From: Elioraea sp964533585
GTDB taxonomy: Bacteria; Pseudomonadota; Alphaproteobacteria; Acetobacterales; Acetobacteraceae
Direction: 5' to 3'
Assembly (NCBI GenBank): GCA_964533585.1
Contig: CAZHMM010000009.1
Location: 1 to 52,285, forward strand
DNA length: 52,285 nt
This document shows, piece after piece, positions 31,623-40,948 of the stretch. Position numbers and translations under genes: made by a program. The notes beneath the pieces are model-generated. The model made no database searches. It was not told the DNA's origin and saw only the letters and a program-made list of their open reading frames with translations. Position 1 is the first letter of the stretch. Every line of letters begins with the position of its first letter.

Positions 31623-32309
31623 GTGATCGCCACGCTCGCCTTCTATCTGTTCGCCGCGATCCTGCTGGCCTCGGCCACCATGGTGGTGGTCGCGCGCAAT
31701 CCCGTGCATGCGGTGCTGTTCCTGATCCTCGGCTTCTTCAATGCGGCCGCCCTGTTCCTGCTCGCGGGTGCCGAGTTCCTCGCGCTGATCCTGGTGATCG
31801 TCTATGTCGGCGCGGTCGCGGTGCTGTTCCTGTTCGTCGTGATGATGCTGGACGTGAACTTCGCCGAATTGCGCGAGGGCTTCGTCCGCTACCTGCCGAT
31901 CGGCGGCATCATCGGCGGCATCCTGCTGGTGGAACTGCTGCTGGTCGGCACGGCCTGGACCGTCTCGCCACAGGCGCCGCTGCTGATCGCCGAACCCGTG
32001 CCGGGGGCTGTGACGAACACCCAGGCGATCGGCCGCGTGCTCTACACGGACTATGTCTATCTCTTCCAGGCGGCGGGGCTCGTGCTGCTGGTGGCGATGA
32101 TCGGCGCGATCGTGCTGACGCTGCGCGAGCGGCCGGGCGTGCGCCGCCAGAATGTCGGTGCGCAGCTTGCGCGCGCGCGTGACGAGACGCTGGCGGTGAT
32201 GAAGGTCGCGCCCGGCGCCGGGCTGACGGTGGTGCCGAAGCGCGAGCCGAAGCCGGAGCACGAGCCCGCCGAGCACGGCCATGGCGGCCATCACGGGGGA
32301 GGGCACTGA
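31623..32309 (+). CDS. nuoJ: NADH-quinone oxidoreductase subunit J
   Basis: A 228-residue membrane subunit with five predicted helices (for example NPVHAVLFLILGFFNAAALFL and LILVIVYVGAVAVLFLFVVMML). It starts with GTG seven bases after nuoI. The C-terminal tail beyond the last helix is hydrophilic and ends in a His/Gly-rich stretch (EHGHGGHHGGGH), longer than the usual NuoJ of about 200 residues. Confidence 0.95.
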   Translation: MIATLAFYLFAAILLASATMVVVARNPVHAVLFLILGFFNAAALFLLAGAEFLALILVIVYVGAVAVLFLFVVMMLDVNFAELREGFVRYLPIGGIIGGILLVELLLVGTAWTVSPQAPLLIAEPVPGAVTNTQAIGRVLYTDYVYLFQAAGLVLLVAMIGAIVLTLRERPGVRRQNVGAQLARARDETLAVMKVAPGAGLTVVPKREPKPEHEPAEHGHGGHHGGGH

Positions 32310-32312
32310 GCC

Positions 32313-32621
32313 ATGGTCGTCGGGCTCGAGCACTACCTCGCGGTCGCCGCGATCCTGTTCACCCTCGGCATCTTCGGCATCTTCCTGAACCGGAAGAACG
32401 TGATCGTCATCCTGATGTCGGTCGAGCTGATGCTGCTCGCAGTGAACATCAACCTCGTCGCCTTCTCGGCCGCACTCGGCGATCTGACGGGGCAGATCTT
32501 CACCATGCTGGTGCTGACGGTCGCGGCCGCCGAGGCGGCGATCGGGCTCGCGATCGTGGTGGTCTATTTCCGCAACCGCGGCTCGATCGCGGTCGAGGAC
32601 ATCCGGGTCATGAAGGGCTGA
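32313..32621 (+). CDS. nuoK: NADH-quinone oxidoreductase subunit K
   Basis: A 102-residue, three-helix membrane subunit (MrpC-like). It contains the conserved helix glutamates in MSVELMLLAVNINLV and AAEAAIGLAIVVVYFRNRG. It is tightly packed, with three bases after nuoJ and seven before nuoL. Confidence 0.96.
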   Translation: MVVGLEHYLAVAAILFTLGIFGIFLNRKNVIVILMSVELMLLAVNINLVAFSAALGDLTGQIFTMLVLTVAAAEAAIGLAIVVVYFRNRGSIAVEDIRVMKG

Positions 32622-32628
32622 GCGGACG

Positions 32629-34560
32629 ATGATCGAGGTCGGCTCCGTCTTCTTCCCCCTCCTCGGCGCGCTGATCGCCGGGTTCCTCGGCCGCGCGATC
32701 GGCGATCGCGGCGCGCAGATCGCCACCGTCGGCTGCACGACGCTGGCCTCGATCTGCGGCGTGTGGCTGTTCTTCGACGTCGCGTTCGGCGGCAATGCGC
32801 GCACCGTCGAGCTCGGCACCTGGATCGCCTCCGGCACACTGGAAGCGTCCTGGGCGCTCAGGTTCGATACGCTCTCGGCCGTCATGGTCGGGATGGTGAC
32901 GGTGATCTCCACCCTGATCCATCTCTACAGCGTCGGCTACATGAGCCATGACAGCGCGATCCCGCGCTTCATGGCCTATCTGTCGCTGTTCACCTTCGCG
33001 ATGCTGATGCTGGTGACGGCCGACAACCTGGTGCAGCTCTTCTTCGGCTGGGAAGGGGTGGGGCTCTGCTCGTACCTGCTGATCGGCTTCTGGTACGACC
33101 GCGAGAGCGCCAACGCCGCGGCGATCAAGGCGTTCCTGGTCAACCGGGTGGGCGATATCGGCTTCGCGCTCGGCATCGCCGGCGTCTACATGCTGACCGA
33201 CAGCGTGGCGTTCGATGCGATCTTCGCCGCCCTGCCGCGCCTGACCGCGCAGACCATCAGCTTCGCCGGCATGACGTTCAATGCGATCGAGCTCTGCGGC
33301 GTGCTGCTGTTCATCGGCGCGATGGGCAAGTCCGCACAGCTCTTCCTGCACACCTGGCTGCCCGACGCGATGGAGGGACCGACGCCGGTCTCGGCGCTGA
33401 TCCATGCGGCGACCATGGTGACGGCCGGCGTGTTCCTCGTCGCGCGGATGAGCCCGCTGTTCGAGCTCGCGCCCTTCGCGCTCGCGATGGTGACGGTGAT
33501 CGGCGCCTCGACCGCGCTGTTCGCGGCCACGGTCGGCTGCGTGCAGAACGACATCAAGCGGATCATCGCCTACTCGACCTGCTCGCAGCTCGGCTACATG
33601 TTCTTCGCCGCCGGCGTGTCGGCCTATCCGGCGGCGATCTTTCACCTGTTCACGCATGCCTTCTTCAAGGCGCTCCTGTTCCTCGGCGCGGGCAGCGTGA
33701 TCCACGCGATGAGCGACGAGCAGGACATCCGCAAGATGGGCGGGATCTGGCGCAAGGTGCCGATCACCTACGCGGTGATGTGGATCGGCTCGCTCGCGCT
33801 CGCCGGCGTGCCCTTCTTCGCCGGCTACTACTCGAAGGACATGGTGCTGGAGACCGCCTGGGCCGCCGGCACCGGTGTGGGCCGCTACGCCTTCGCCTGC
33901 GGCATCATCGCCGCCTTCCTCACCGCCTTCTACTCGTGGCGCCTGATCATCCTGACCTTCCACGGTGAGCCGCGCGCCGACGCGCACACCATGGAGCACG
34001 TGCACGAGAGCCCGCCGGTCATGACGGTGCCGCTGATCCTGCTGGCGATCGGCGCGGTGGTCGCGGGCGCGATCTTCTACGAGCCCTTCGTCGGGCATCA
34101 TTTCCAGGATTTCTGGCGCGCCGCGATCCGCATCGCGCCGGAGAATCAGGCGATGGAGGCGGCGCACCACGTCGCGCTGTGGGTGAAGCTGCTGCCGGTG
34201 CTGATGGGTGCCTCCGGCATCGCCACCGCCTACCTGCTCTACATGGCCTTCCCGACGGTGCCGGCGCTGCTCGCCGAACGCTTCCGCGGCGTCTACCTGT
34301 TCCTGCTCAACAAGTGGTACTTCGACGAGCTCTATGACCGCCTGTTCGTCCGCCCGGCGATGCGGCTCGGTGAGATGCTCTGGAAGGGCGGCGACGGCGC
34401 GGTGATCGATCGCTTCGGGCCAGACGGGCTCGCCGCCGCGACACAGCGCGCGACACGCGCGATCGTCCGCGTGCAGACCGGTCTCGTCTATCACTACGCC
34501 TTCGCGATGCTGATCGGCATCGTCGTGCTGGTCACGCTGTTCGCGACGGGACGGCTCTGA
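32629..34560 (+). CDS. nuoL: NADH-quinone oxidoreductase subunit L
   Basis: A 643-residue antiporter-like proton-pumping subunit with about 14-16 membrane helices and the C-terminal lateral helix region. Signature segments are FFGWEGVGLCSYLLIGFWY, MGKSAQLFLHTWLPDAMEGPTPVSALIHAATMV (split across residues 227-260) and VQNDIKRIIAYSTCSQLGYM. Confidence 0.97.
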   Translation: MIEVGSVFFPLLGALIAGFLGRAIGDRGAQIATVGCTTLASICGVWLFFDVAFGGNARTVELGTWIASGTLEASWALRFDTLSAVMVGMVTVISTLIHLYSVGYMSHDSAIPRFMAYLSLFTFAMLMLVTADNLVQLFFGWEGVGLCSYLLIGFWYDRESANAAAIKAFLVNRVGDIGFALGIAGVYMLTDSVAFDAIFAALPRLTAQTISFAGMTFNAIELCGVLLFIGAMGKSAQLFLHTWLPDAMEGPTPVSALIHAATMVTAGVFLVARMSPLFELAPFALAMVTVIGASTALFAATVGCVQNDIKRIIAYSTCSQLGYMFFAAGVSAYPAAIFHLFTHAFFKALLFLGAGSVIHAMSDEQDIRKMGGIWRKVPITYAVMWIGSLALAGVPFFAGYYSKDMVLETAWAAGTGVGRYAFACGIIAAFLTAFYSWRLIILTFHGEPRADAHTMEHVHESPPVMTVPLILLAIGAVVAGAIFYEPFVGHHFQDFWRAAIRIAPENQAMEAAHHVALWVKLLPVLMGASGIATAYLLYMAFPTVPALLAERFRGVYLFLLNKWYFDELYDRLFVRPAMRLGEMLWKGGDGAVIDRFGPDGLAAATQRATRAIVRVQTGLVYHYAFAMLIGIVVLVTLFATGRL

Positions 34561-34561
34561 G

Positions 34562-36076
34562 ATGAACGCGCTCGGCTTCCCGCTGCTCTCGCTGATCACC
34601 TTCCTGCCGCTCGCCGGCGCGCTGATCATCGCCTCGGTGCGCGGCGACGATGAAACGGTCGCGCGCAATGCCCGCTGGACCGCGCTCTGGACCTCGGTGA
34701 TCGTGCTGCTGCTGTCGCTCATCCTGTGGTTCCGCTTCGACCGCACCACGGCCGAGTTCCAGTTCGTCGAGCGGGCGGTGTGGCTCGGCGAATGGGGAAT
34801 CGGCTACCACATGGGGGTGGACGGGCTCTCGGTGCTGTTCGTCCTGCTCTCGACGGTGCTGACGCCGGTCTGCGTGATCGCGTCCTGGGAGTCGGTCACG
34901 TCGCGCGTGCGCGAGTACATGATCGCCTTCCTGGTGCTCGAGACCATGATGGTCGGCATGTTCTGCGCGCTCGACTTCGTGGTGTTCTACATCTTCTTCG
35001 AGGGCGTGCTGATCCCGATGTTCCTGATCATCGGGGTGTGGGGCGGGCCGCGGCGCGTCTATGCCGCGTTCAAGTTCTTCCTCTACACGCTGCTCGGCTC
35101 GGTGCTGATGCTGCTGGCACTGATCTGGCTCTATCTCGACGCCGGCACCACGGATATCCCGACCCTGATCGCCCATCGCGTCGCCCCGGCCGCGCAGGTC
35201 TGGCTGTTCCTCGCCTTCTTCGCCTCCTTCGCGGTGAAGGTGCCGATGTGGCCGCTGCACACCTGGCTGCCCGACGCGCATGTCGAGGCGCCGACGGCAG
35301 GCAGCGTGATCCTGGCCGGCGTGCTGCTGAAGATGGGCGGCTACGGCTTCCTGCGCTTCAGCCTGCCGATGCTGCCCGACGCGTCGGAGCAGTTGGCCCC
35401 GTTCATCTTCGCGCTCTCGATCGTGGCGATCATCTACACCTCGCTGGTCGCCCTCGCGCAGACCGACATCAAGAAGCTGATCGCCTACTCCTCGGTCGCG
35501 CATATGGGCATCGTCACGCTCGGCCTGTTCACGCTGAACACCCAGGGCATCGAGGGGGCGATCTTCCAGATGCTGAGCCACGGCGTCGTCTCGGGCGCGC
35601 TCTTCCTCGTGGTCGGCGTGATCTACGACCGGATGCACACGCGCGAGATCGCCGCCTATGGCGGGCTCGTGCACCGCATGCCGCGCTACGCGCTGCTGTT
35701 CATGCTGTTCACCATGGCCTCGGTCGGGCTGCCGGGCACGGCAGGGTTCGTCGGCGAGTTCCTCGCGATCGTCGGCGCCTGGCAGGTGAACCGGATGCTC
35801 GCCCTGCTCGCGGCCACGGGCATGGTGCTCGGGGCTGCCTACATGCTCTGGCTCTACCGACGCGTGATCTTCGGGCAGCTGACGAAGCCCGAACTGAAGG
35901 GGCTGCTCGATCTCTCGCCGCGCGAGGCGGCGGTGTTCGCCCCGCTCGCGCTGCTGACGCTCTGGATGGGGATCTATCCCTCCTCGTTCAGCAGCTTCTA
36001 CGGCGCCTCGGTCGCCAACCTGATCGCGCAGCACCAGGCGGCGATCCAGGCGACACGACAGTTTGCGGGGCTGTGA
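34562..36076 (+). CDS. nuoM: NADH-quinone oxidoreductase subunit M
   Basis: A 504-residue antiporter-like subunit. It shows FEGVLIPMFLIIGVWGG (with the key helix glutamate), VKVPMWPLHTWLPDAHVEAP and QTDIKKLIAYSSVAHMG. The start lies two bases after the nuoL stop. The stop overlaps a possible GTG start of nuoN. Confidence 0.97.
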   Translation: MNALGFPLLSLITFLPLAGALIIASVRGDDETVARNARWTALWTSVIVLLLSLILWFRFDRTTAEFQFVERAVWLGEWGIGYHMGVDGLSVLFVLLSTVLTPVCVIASWESVTSRVREYMIAFLVLETMMVGMFCALDFVVFYIFFEGVLIPMFLIIGVWGGPRRVYAAFKFFLYTLLGSVLMLLALIWLYLDAGTTDIPTLIAHRVAPAAQVWLFLAFFASFAVKVPMWPLHTWLPDAHVEAPTAGSVILAGVLLKMGGYGFLRFSLPMLPDASEQLAPFIFALSIVAIIYTSLVALAQTDIKKLIAYSSVAHMGIVTLGLFTLNTQGIEGAIFQMLSHGVVSGALFLVVGVIYDRMHTREIAAYGGLVHRMPRYALLFMLFTMASVGLPGTAGFVGEFLAIVGAWQVNRMLALLAATGMVLGAAYMLWLYRRVIFGQLTKPELKGLLDLSPREAAVFAPLALLTLWMGIYPSSFSSFYGASVANLIAQHQAAIQATRQFAGL

Positions 36077-36081
36077 CGGAG

Positions 36082-37518
36082 ATGGAGAGCACGCTGAACT
36101 GGCACGCCGTCATCCCCGAACTGGTGCTCGCCTGCCTCGGCATGGCGGCGCTGATGCTCGGCGTGTTCATGCGCCGCGGTGCGACACTTGCCGTGTCGAT
36201 GGCGGCGCTGGCCTCGCTGCTGCTGACGGCGGTGCTGGTGCTGTCGATGGACGCACCGCTCGTCGCCTTCGACGGGCTGTTCGTGCTCGACGACTTCGCC
36301 GTGTTCACCAAGGTGCTGGTGCTGCTCGCCGCCGCGCTCGGCCTCGTGCTCTCGCTCGACTGGAACGAGAAGGAGCGGATCGACCGCTTCGAGTACCCCG
36401 TGCTGGTGATGCTCGCGACCGTCGGCATGATGATGATGGTCTCGGCGAACGACCTGATGAGCCTCTATGTCGGGCTCGAGCTCTCCTCGCTCTCGCTCTA
36501 CGTGCTCGCCGCGATCCACCGCGATGACCTGCGCGCGACCGAGGCGGGGCTGAAGTATTTCGTGCTCGGCGCGCTCGCCTCGGGGATGCTGCTCTATGGC
36601 AGTTCGTTGGTGTACGGCTTCTCGGGCTCGACGCGCTTCGCCGGCATCGCCGCCGCGATCGAGGCGGGGCCGCCCTCGCTCGGACTGATCACCGGGCTCT
36701 GCTTTGTCGCTGCCGGGCTTGCCTTCAAGGTCTCGGCCGTGCCGTTCCATATGTGGACACCTGATGTCTACGAAGGCGCACCGACCCCGGTGACGGCGTT
36801 CTTCTCGATCGCGCCCAAGCTCGCCGCGGTCGGGCTGTTCCTGCGCGTCATGACCGGACCGTTCGGCGAGGCAACCGCGCAGTGGACGCAGATCATCGTC
36901 CTGATCTCGATCGCCTCGATGCTGCTCGGCGCCTTCGCCGCGATCGGCCAGAGCAACATCAAGCGGCTGATGGCGTATTCCTCGATCGGCCATGTCGGCT
37001 ATGCGCTGGTCGGCCTCGCGGCCGGCACCGAGGAGGGAATCCGCGGCGTGCTCGTCTACATGGCGATCTACATCGTCATGAACGCGGGCACGTTCGGCTG
37101 CATCGTCGCCATGCGCCGCAAGGGCCAGGCCTGCGAGCGGATCGATGATCTCGCTGGGCTGGGCGCGACCGCGCCGGGGCTTGCGGTGGCGCTCTCGGTG
37201 TTCATGTTCTCGATGGCGGGGATCCCGCCGCTCGCCGGATTCTTCGGCAAGTTCTACGTCTTCATGGCGGCGGTGCAGGCCGGGCTGTGGCCGCTCGCGG
37301 TGATCGGCGTGCTCTCCTCGGTGGTGTCGGCGTTCTATTACCTGCGCATCGTCAAGGTGATGTACTTCGACGCCGCGCAGCCCGAATTCGATCCGCGCCC
37401 GGCCTCGGTCGGCGTGGTCGTCGCCGGCACGATGATCTTCACCGCGCTGTTCGCGCTCGCGCCCGCGCCGCTCGTCGCGGCCGCCGGCACCGCGGCGCGG
37501 TCCCTGATCGGGGGATGA
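36082..37518 (+). CDS. nuoN: NADH-quinone oxidoreductase subunit N
   Basis: A 478-residue third antiporter-like subunit with about 14 helices. It shows YVGLELSSLSLYVLAA, KVSAVPFHMWTPDVYEGAPT, and QSNIKRLMAYSSIGHVGYAL. Either ATG at 36082 or the GTG at 36073, which overlaps the nuoM stop as GTGA, could start it. The frame is open far upstream inside nuoM but is noncoding there. The stop overlaps the birA start in ATGA. Confidence 0.96.
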   Translation: MESTLNWHAVIPELVLACLGMAALMLGVFMRRGATLAVSMAALASLLLTAVLVLSMDAPLVAFDGLFVLDDFAVFTKVLVLLAAALGLVLSLDWNEKERIDRFEYPVLVMLATVGMMMMVSANDLMSLYVGLELSSLSLYVLAAIHRDDLRATEAGLKYFVLGALASGMLLYGSSLVYGFSGSTRFAGIAAAIEAGPPSLGLITGLCFVAAGLAFKVSAVPFHMWTPDVYEGAPTPVTAFFSIAPKLAAVGLFLRVMTGPFGEATAQWTQIIVLISIASMLLGAFAAIGQSNIKRLMAYSSIGHVGYALVGLAAGTEEGIRGVLVYMAIYIVMNAGTFGCIVAMRRKGQACERIDDLAGLGATAPGLAVALSVFMFSMAGIPPLAGFFGKFYVFMAAVQAGLWPLAVIGVLSSVVSAFYYLRIVKVMYFDAAQPEFDPRPASVGVVVAGTMIFTALFALAPAPLVAAAGTAARSLIGG

Positions 37519-38249
37519 GCCCGACGCGCTACCCGATCGAACGCCACGCGAGCCTGCCCTCCACCAGCGATCGGGCGATCGCGCTCGCTGAGGCGGGGCA
37601 GGCGCCGTGGTGTGCGGTGCTGGCGGAGACGCAGACGGCGGGCCGAGGCCGGCATGGACGGCGCTGGGTCTCGCCGCCGGGCAACCTCTACCTCTCCGTC
37701 CTGCTTGACGCGCAGGCGGCCGTGCCCGGAGGGCTCGGCCTGCTCGCCGGCGTGGCGATCGCCGATGCGCTCGCGCCGCTGCTGCCGGACGACATCGCGC
37801 TGCAGCTGAAGTGGCCGAATGATCTGGTCGCGAACGGGCGCAAGCTCGGCGGCGTGCTGGTCGAGGCCGGCACGCGCGGTGACGGCGCGCGCTGGGCGGT
37901 TGCCGGCATCGGCCTCAATCTTGTCGCCCACCCCGACGACGCCAATCGCCCGGCGACCTCGCTCGCCGCACTCGGCGTGGCGCCGCCGGCACCCGACACG
38001 CTTGCCGAAGTGATCGTGGATCGGCTGATCGGGTGGAGCGCGCGCGCCCATGCGGAGGGCTTCGGCGCGATCGTCGCGGCCTGGCAGCGCCGCGCCCCGC
38101 CGCACGGCGCCCCGATCACGGTGCGCCTGCCGGCCGGGCCGGTCAGCGGCCGCTATGCCGGGCTCGACGCGGACGGCGCCCTGCTCGTCGCGCTCGAGGA
38201 CGGGCGGATGCGCCGGGTCGTCGCCGGCGAGGTCTTCGCGGGAGGCTGA
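37515..38249 (+). CDS. birA: Biotin--[acetyl-CoA-carboxylase] ligase
   Basis: A 244-residue enzyme that attaches biotin to carboxylase carrier protein through biotinyl-AMP. The biotinyl-5'-AMP loop is GRGRHGRRW (43-51), followed by LQLKWPNDLVANGRKLGGVLVE and GIGLNL, with a small C-terminal SH3-like domain. The N-terminal helix-turn-helix of E. coli BirA is absent, so this is a monofunctional ligase with no repressor role. It is translationally coupled to nuoN by a 4-base overlap. Confidence 0.93.
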   Translation: MSPTRYPIERHASLPSTSDRAIALAEAGQAPWCAVLAETQTAGRGRHGRRWVSPPGNLYLSVLLDAQAAVPGGLGLLAGVAIADALAPLLPDDIALQLKWPNDLVANGRKLGGVLVEAGTRGDGARWAVAGIGLNLVAHPDDANRPATSLAALGVAPPAPDTLAEVIVDRLIGWSARAHAEGFGAIVAAWQRRAPPHGAPITVRLPAGPVSGRYAGLDADGALLVALEDGRMRRVVAGEVFAGG

Positions 38250-38253
38250 AGCG

Positions 38254-39030
38254 ATGCTGCTCGCCATCGATGCCGGCAACACGAACGTGGTGTTCGCGGT
38301 CTGGGACGGCACCGCCTGGCGCGGACGCTGGCGCATCGCCACCGTGGCGGACCGCACCGCCGACGAATACGCGGTCTGGCTGATGCAGCTGATGGCGTGG
38401 GACGGTCTGGGTCCGGCCGATATCGACACGGCCGCGATCGCCTGCGTCGTGCCGAACGCGCTGTACAACCTGCGCCGGCTCTGTCGCGACCGCTTCGGCG
38501 TCGAGGCGATGGTGACGCGATCGGACCTCGACTGGGGCTTCGCCATCCGCACCGACAACCCGCGCGAGGTCGGCGCCGACCGGCTCGTCAACGCGCTCGC
38601 CGCCCGTGTGCGGTATGCGCGCCCGCTTGCGGTGATCGATTTCGGTACCGCCACCACCTTCGACGTGGTCGATGCGGCGGGCGACTACATCGGCGGCGTG
38701 ATCGCGCCGGGCATCAATCTCTCGCTCGACGCACTGCATCGCGCCGCGGCGGCCCTGCCGCGCATCAGCATCAACCGGCCGCAGGCCGTCGTCGGGCGGT
38801 CGACCGTGCCGGCCATGCAATCGGGCGTCTATTGGGGCTATGTCGGGCTGATCGAGGGAATCGCGCGGCGGATCGAGGCGGAACTCGAACAGAAATTGAC
38901 CGTGATCGCCACGGGCGGGCTCGCGCCGTTGTTCATGGACGGCACCGCGGCGATCCACCATCTCGACCCCGAGCTCACGCTCGACGGGCTTGTTCTGCTC
39001 GCCGAGCGCAACATGAAGGCCACAGCGTGA
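38254..39030 (+). CDS. coaX: Type III pantothenate kinase
   Basis: A 258-residue ASKHA-fold kinase for the first step of coenzyme A synthesis. The N-terminal phosphate loop is AIDAGNTNVVFAVWDG, followed by DNPREVGADRLVNALAA, DFGTATTFDVV and GGVIAPGINLSLDAL. The ATG lies four bases after birA. The longer open frame from 38050 overlaps birA and is rejected. Confidence 0.95.
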   Translation: MLLAIDAGNTNVVFAVWDGTAWRGRWRIATVADRTADEYAVWLMQLMAWDGLGPADIDTAAIACVVPNALYNLRRLCRDRFGVEAMVTRSDLDWGFAIRTDNPREVGADRLVNALAARVRYARPLAVIDFGTATTFDVVDAAGDYIGGVIAPGINLSLDALHRAAAALPRISINRPQAVVGRSTVPAMQSGVYWGYVGLIEGIARRIEAELEQKLTVIATGGLAPLFMDGTAAIHHLDPELTLDGLVLLAERNMKATA

Positions 39031-40685
39031 CATTAGCCCGCGACGATCTCGCCTTCCTGCCGCTGGGCGGGACCGGCGAGATCGGCATGAATCTGAATCT
39101 CTACCACGCCGACGGCGCCTGGCTCGCGATCGACTGCGGCATCGGCTTCGGCGACGCGGCGCGTCCCGACATCGAGATCATGGTCCCGGATGTCGGCTTC
39201 CTCGCCGAGCGCAGGCGCGACCTCCGGGCGCTGATCATCACCCATGCGCACGAGGACCATGTCGGCGCGGTCGCCTGGCTCTGGCCGGCGCTCGAGTGCC
39301 CCGTCTACGCCACGCCCTTCGCCGCGGCGGTGTTGCGCCGCAAGCTCGCCGAGCGCCAGCTGCTCGGACGCGTGACGCTGACCACGATCGAGCCTCGTGC
39401 CGAACTGGCACTCGATCCGTTCCATCTGCGCTTCATCCCGATGGCGCACTCGATCCCCGAGGCGCAGGCCGTGGCGATCCGCACGCGCCACGGGCTCGTG
39501 CTGCACACGGGCGACTGGAAGCTCGATCCACACCCGCTGGTCGGCCCGCCGACCGACGAGGCGGCGCTCGCGGCACTCGGCGATGAGGGTGTGGACGTGA
39601 TGGTGTGCGACAGCACCAATGCGATGGTCGAGGGCCACTCGGGCAGCGAGTCTGACGTGCGGCGCAATCTCGGTGCGCTGATCCGGCGGCTGAAGGGCAG
39701 GGTGGCGGTCACCTGCTTCTCGACCAATGTGGCGCGCATCGAATCGATCGCACTCGCGGCGGAGAGCGCGGGACGCAGCGTCGCGGTGGTCGGCCGCGCG
39801 TTCCGCAACATCGTCGCCGCCGCGCGCGAGACGGGCTACCTCGCCCGCCTGCCCGAGTTCGTCGAGGAGGACGAGGCCGGCTACCTGCCGGACGACTCCG
39901 TGCTGTTCCTGGTCGCCGGCAGCCAGGGTGAGCCGCGCAGCGCGCTCTCGCGCATCGCCGCCGACAACCACCCGAACGTCTCGCTCGGCGAGGGCGACAC
40001 GGTGATCTACTCCTCGCGCGTGATCCCCGGCAACGAGCGGGCGATCCTGCGCGTGCAGGACCAGTTCGCGCGCCGCGGCGTGGCGGTGATGACCGAGCGC
40101 GATCACATGGTGCACGTCTCCGGCCATCCCGCGCGCGACGAACTGCGCCGCATGTACGGGCTCGTACGGCCGAAGCACGTGGTGCCGGTGCATGGCGAGT
40201 GGCGGCACATGACCGAGCATGCCGAACTCGCGCGCGAACTCGGCGCGATCCCGCATGTGATCGATGACGGCGACATCCTCCGCCTCGGTCCCGGCCCGGT
40301 GACGGTGGTGGACAGCGCGCCGGCGGGCAAGCTGGCGGTGGACGGCGACCGGCTGCTGCCGATCGGCGGCGAGGTTCTGGCGGCGCGGCGGCGGATGCTC
40401 GAACACGGCATGGTGGTCGCCTCGCTCGCGCTCGATGAGTCGGGGCGCCTGCTCGGCCAGCCGCGCATCACCGGCCCGGGCGTGTTCGACCCGGCGGCGA
40501 ATGGCGCGTCCGAGCAGCTTGCGGCCGAACTGATGGCGGCGGTCGCCGGGTTGCCCGCGCCGGTGCGGCGCGACGACGAGGCGCTGGCCGAGGCGGCGCG
40601 CGGGGCGCTGCGCGGGCTCTTGCGGCGGGCGCTGTGGCAGAAGCGGCCCGGCATCGAGGTGCATGTCATGCGGATCGGGCGGTGA
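39027..40685 (+). CDS. rnj: Ribonuclease J
   Basis: A 552-residue metallo-beta-lactamase/beta-CASP ribonuclease with endo- and 5'-3' exonuclease activity in mRNA and rRNA processing. The zinc-binding motif HAHEDH is at 73-78. Further motifs are HTGDWKLD, VCDSTNA and VHVSGHPARDEL, with VPVHGEWRH near the C-terminal third. The GTG start overlaps the coaX stop in GTGA. Position after coaX and before DUF1467 is conserved in Alphaproteobacteria. Confidence 0.95.
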   Translation: MTLARDDLAFLPLGGTGEIGMNLNLYHADGAWLAIDCGIGFGDAARPDIEIMVPDVGFLAERRRDLRALIITHAHEDHVGAVAWLWPALECPVYATPFAAAVLRRKLAERQLLGRVTLTTIEPRAELALDPFHLRFIPMAHSIPEAQAVAIRTRHGLVLHTGDWKLDPHPLVGPPTDEAALAALGDEGVDVMVCDSTNAMVEGHSGSESDVRRNLGALIRRLKGRVAVTCFSTNVARIESIALAAESAGRSVAVVGRAFRNIVAAARETGYLARLPEFVEEDEAGYLPDDSVLFLVAGSQGEPRSALSRIAADNHPNVSLGEGDTVIYSSRVIPGNERAILRVQDQFARRGVAVMTERDHMVHVSGHPARDELRRMYGLVRPKHVVPVHGEWRHMTEHAELARELGAIPHVIDDGDILRLGPGPVTVVDSAPAGKLAVDGDRLLPIGGEVLAARRRMLEHGMVVASLALDESGRLLGQPRITGPGVFDPAANGASEQLAAELMAAVAGLPAPVRRDDEALAEAARGALRGLLRRALWQKRPGIEVHVMRIGR

Positions 40686-40695
40686 GGCGGCGCCG

Positions 40696-40938
40696 ATGAC
40701 CTGGTTCACCGGCCTGGTCGTCTATGCCCTGGTCTGGTGGACCGTGCTGTTCGCCGTGCTGCCGTTCTGGACCCGGCCGGTGACCGACCCGGAGGAGAAG
40801 ACGCATTTCCGCGGCGCGCCGGAACGGCCGCTGCTGCTGCGCAAGGTGCTGGTGACCACCCTGGTGTCGGGCCTGGTCTGGCTCGGCATCTGGGCGCTGG
40901 TGGAGTCCGACTGGGTCAGCTTCCGCGGCGATTCTTGA
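40696..40938 (+). CDS. DUF1467 family membrane protein
   Basis: An 80-residue protein with two predicted membrane helices (LVVYALVWWTVLFAVLPFW and LLLRKVLVTTLVSGLVWLGIW). The loop TRPVTDPEEKTHFRGAPERP is typical of DUF1467 proteins next to rnj and proS in Alphaproteobacteria. Function is unknown. Its last codons overlap the FNR-type box. Confidence 0.88.
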   Translation: MTWFTGLVVYALVWWTVLFAVLPFWTRPVTDPEEKTHFRGAPERPLLLRKVLVTTLVSGLVWLGIWALVESDWVSFRGDS

Positions 40939-40948
40939 TGTAGATCAA
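40935..40948 (+). promoter_or_regulatory. Perfect FNR/Anr/FixK-type box
   Basis: TTGAT-GTAG-ATCAA is an exact match to the dyad bound by CRP/FNR-family oxygen or redox regulators. It overlaps the DUF1467 stop codon and opens the low-GC intergenic region. A class II start would lie near 40983, upstream of the sRNA candidate and the 41270 gene. The fit of a -10 element there (AATTCT) is poor. Confidence 0.5.
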
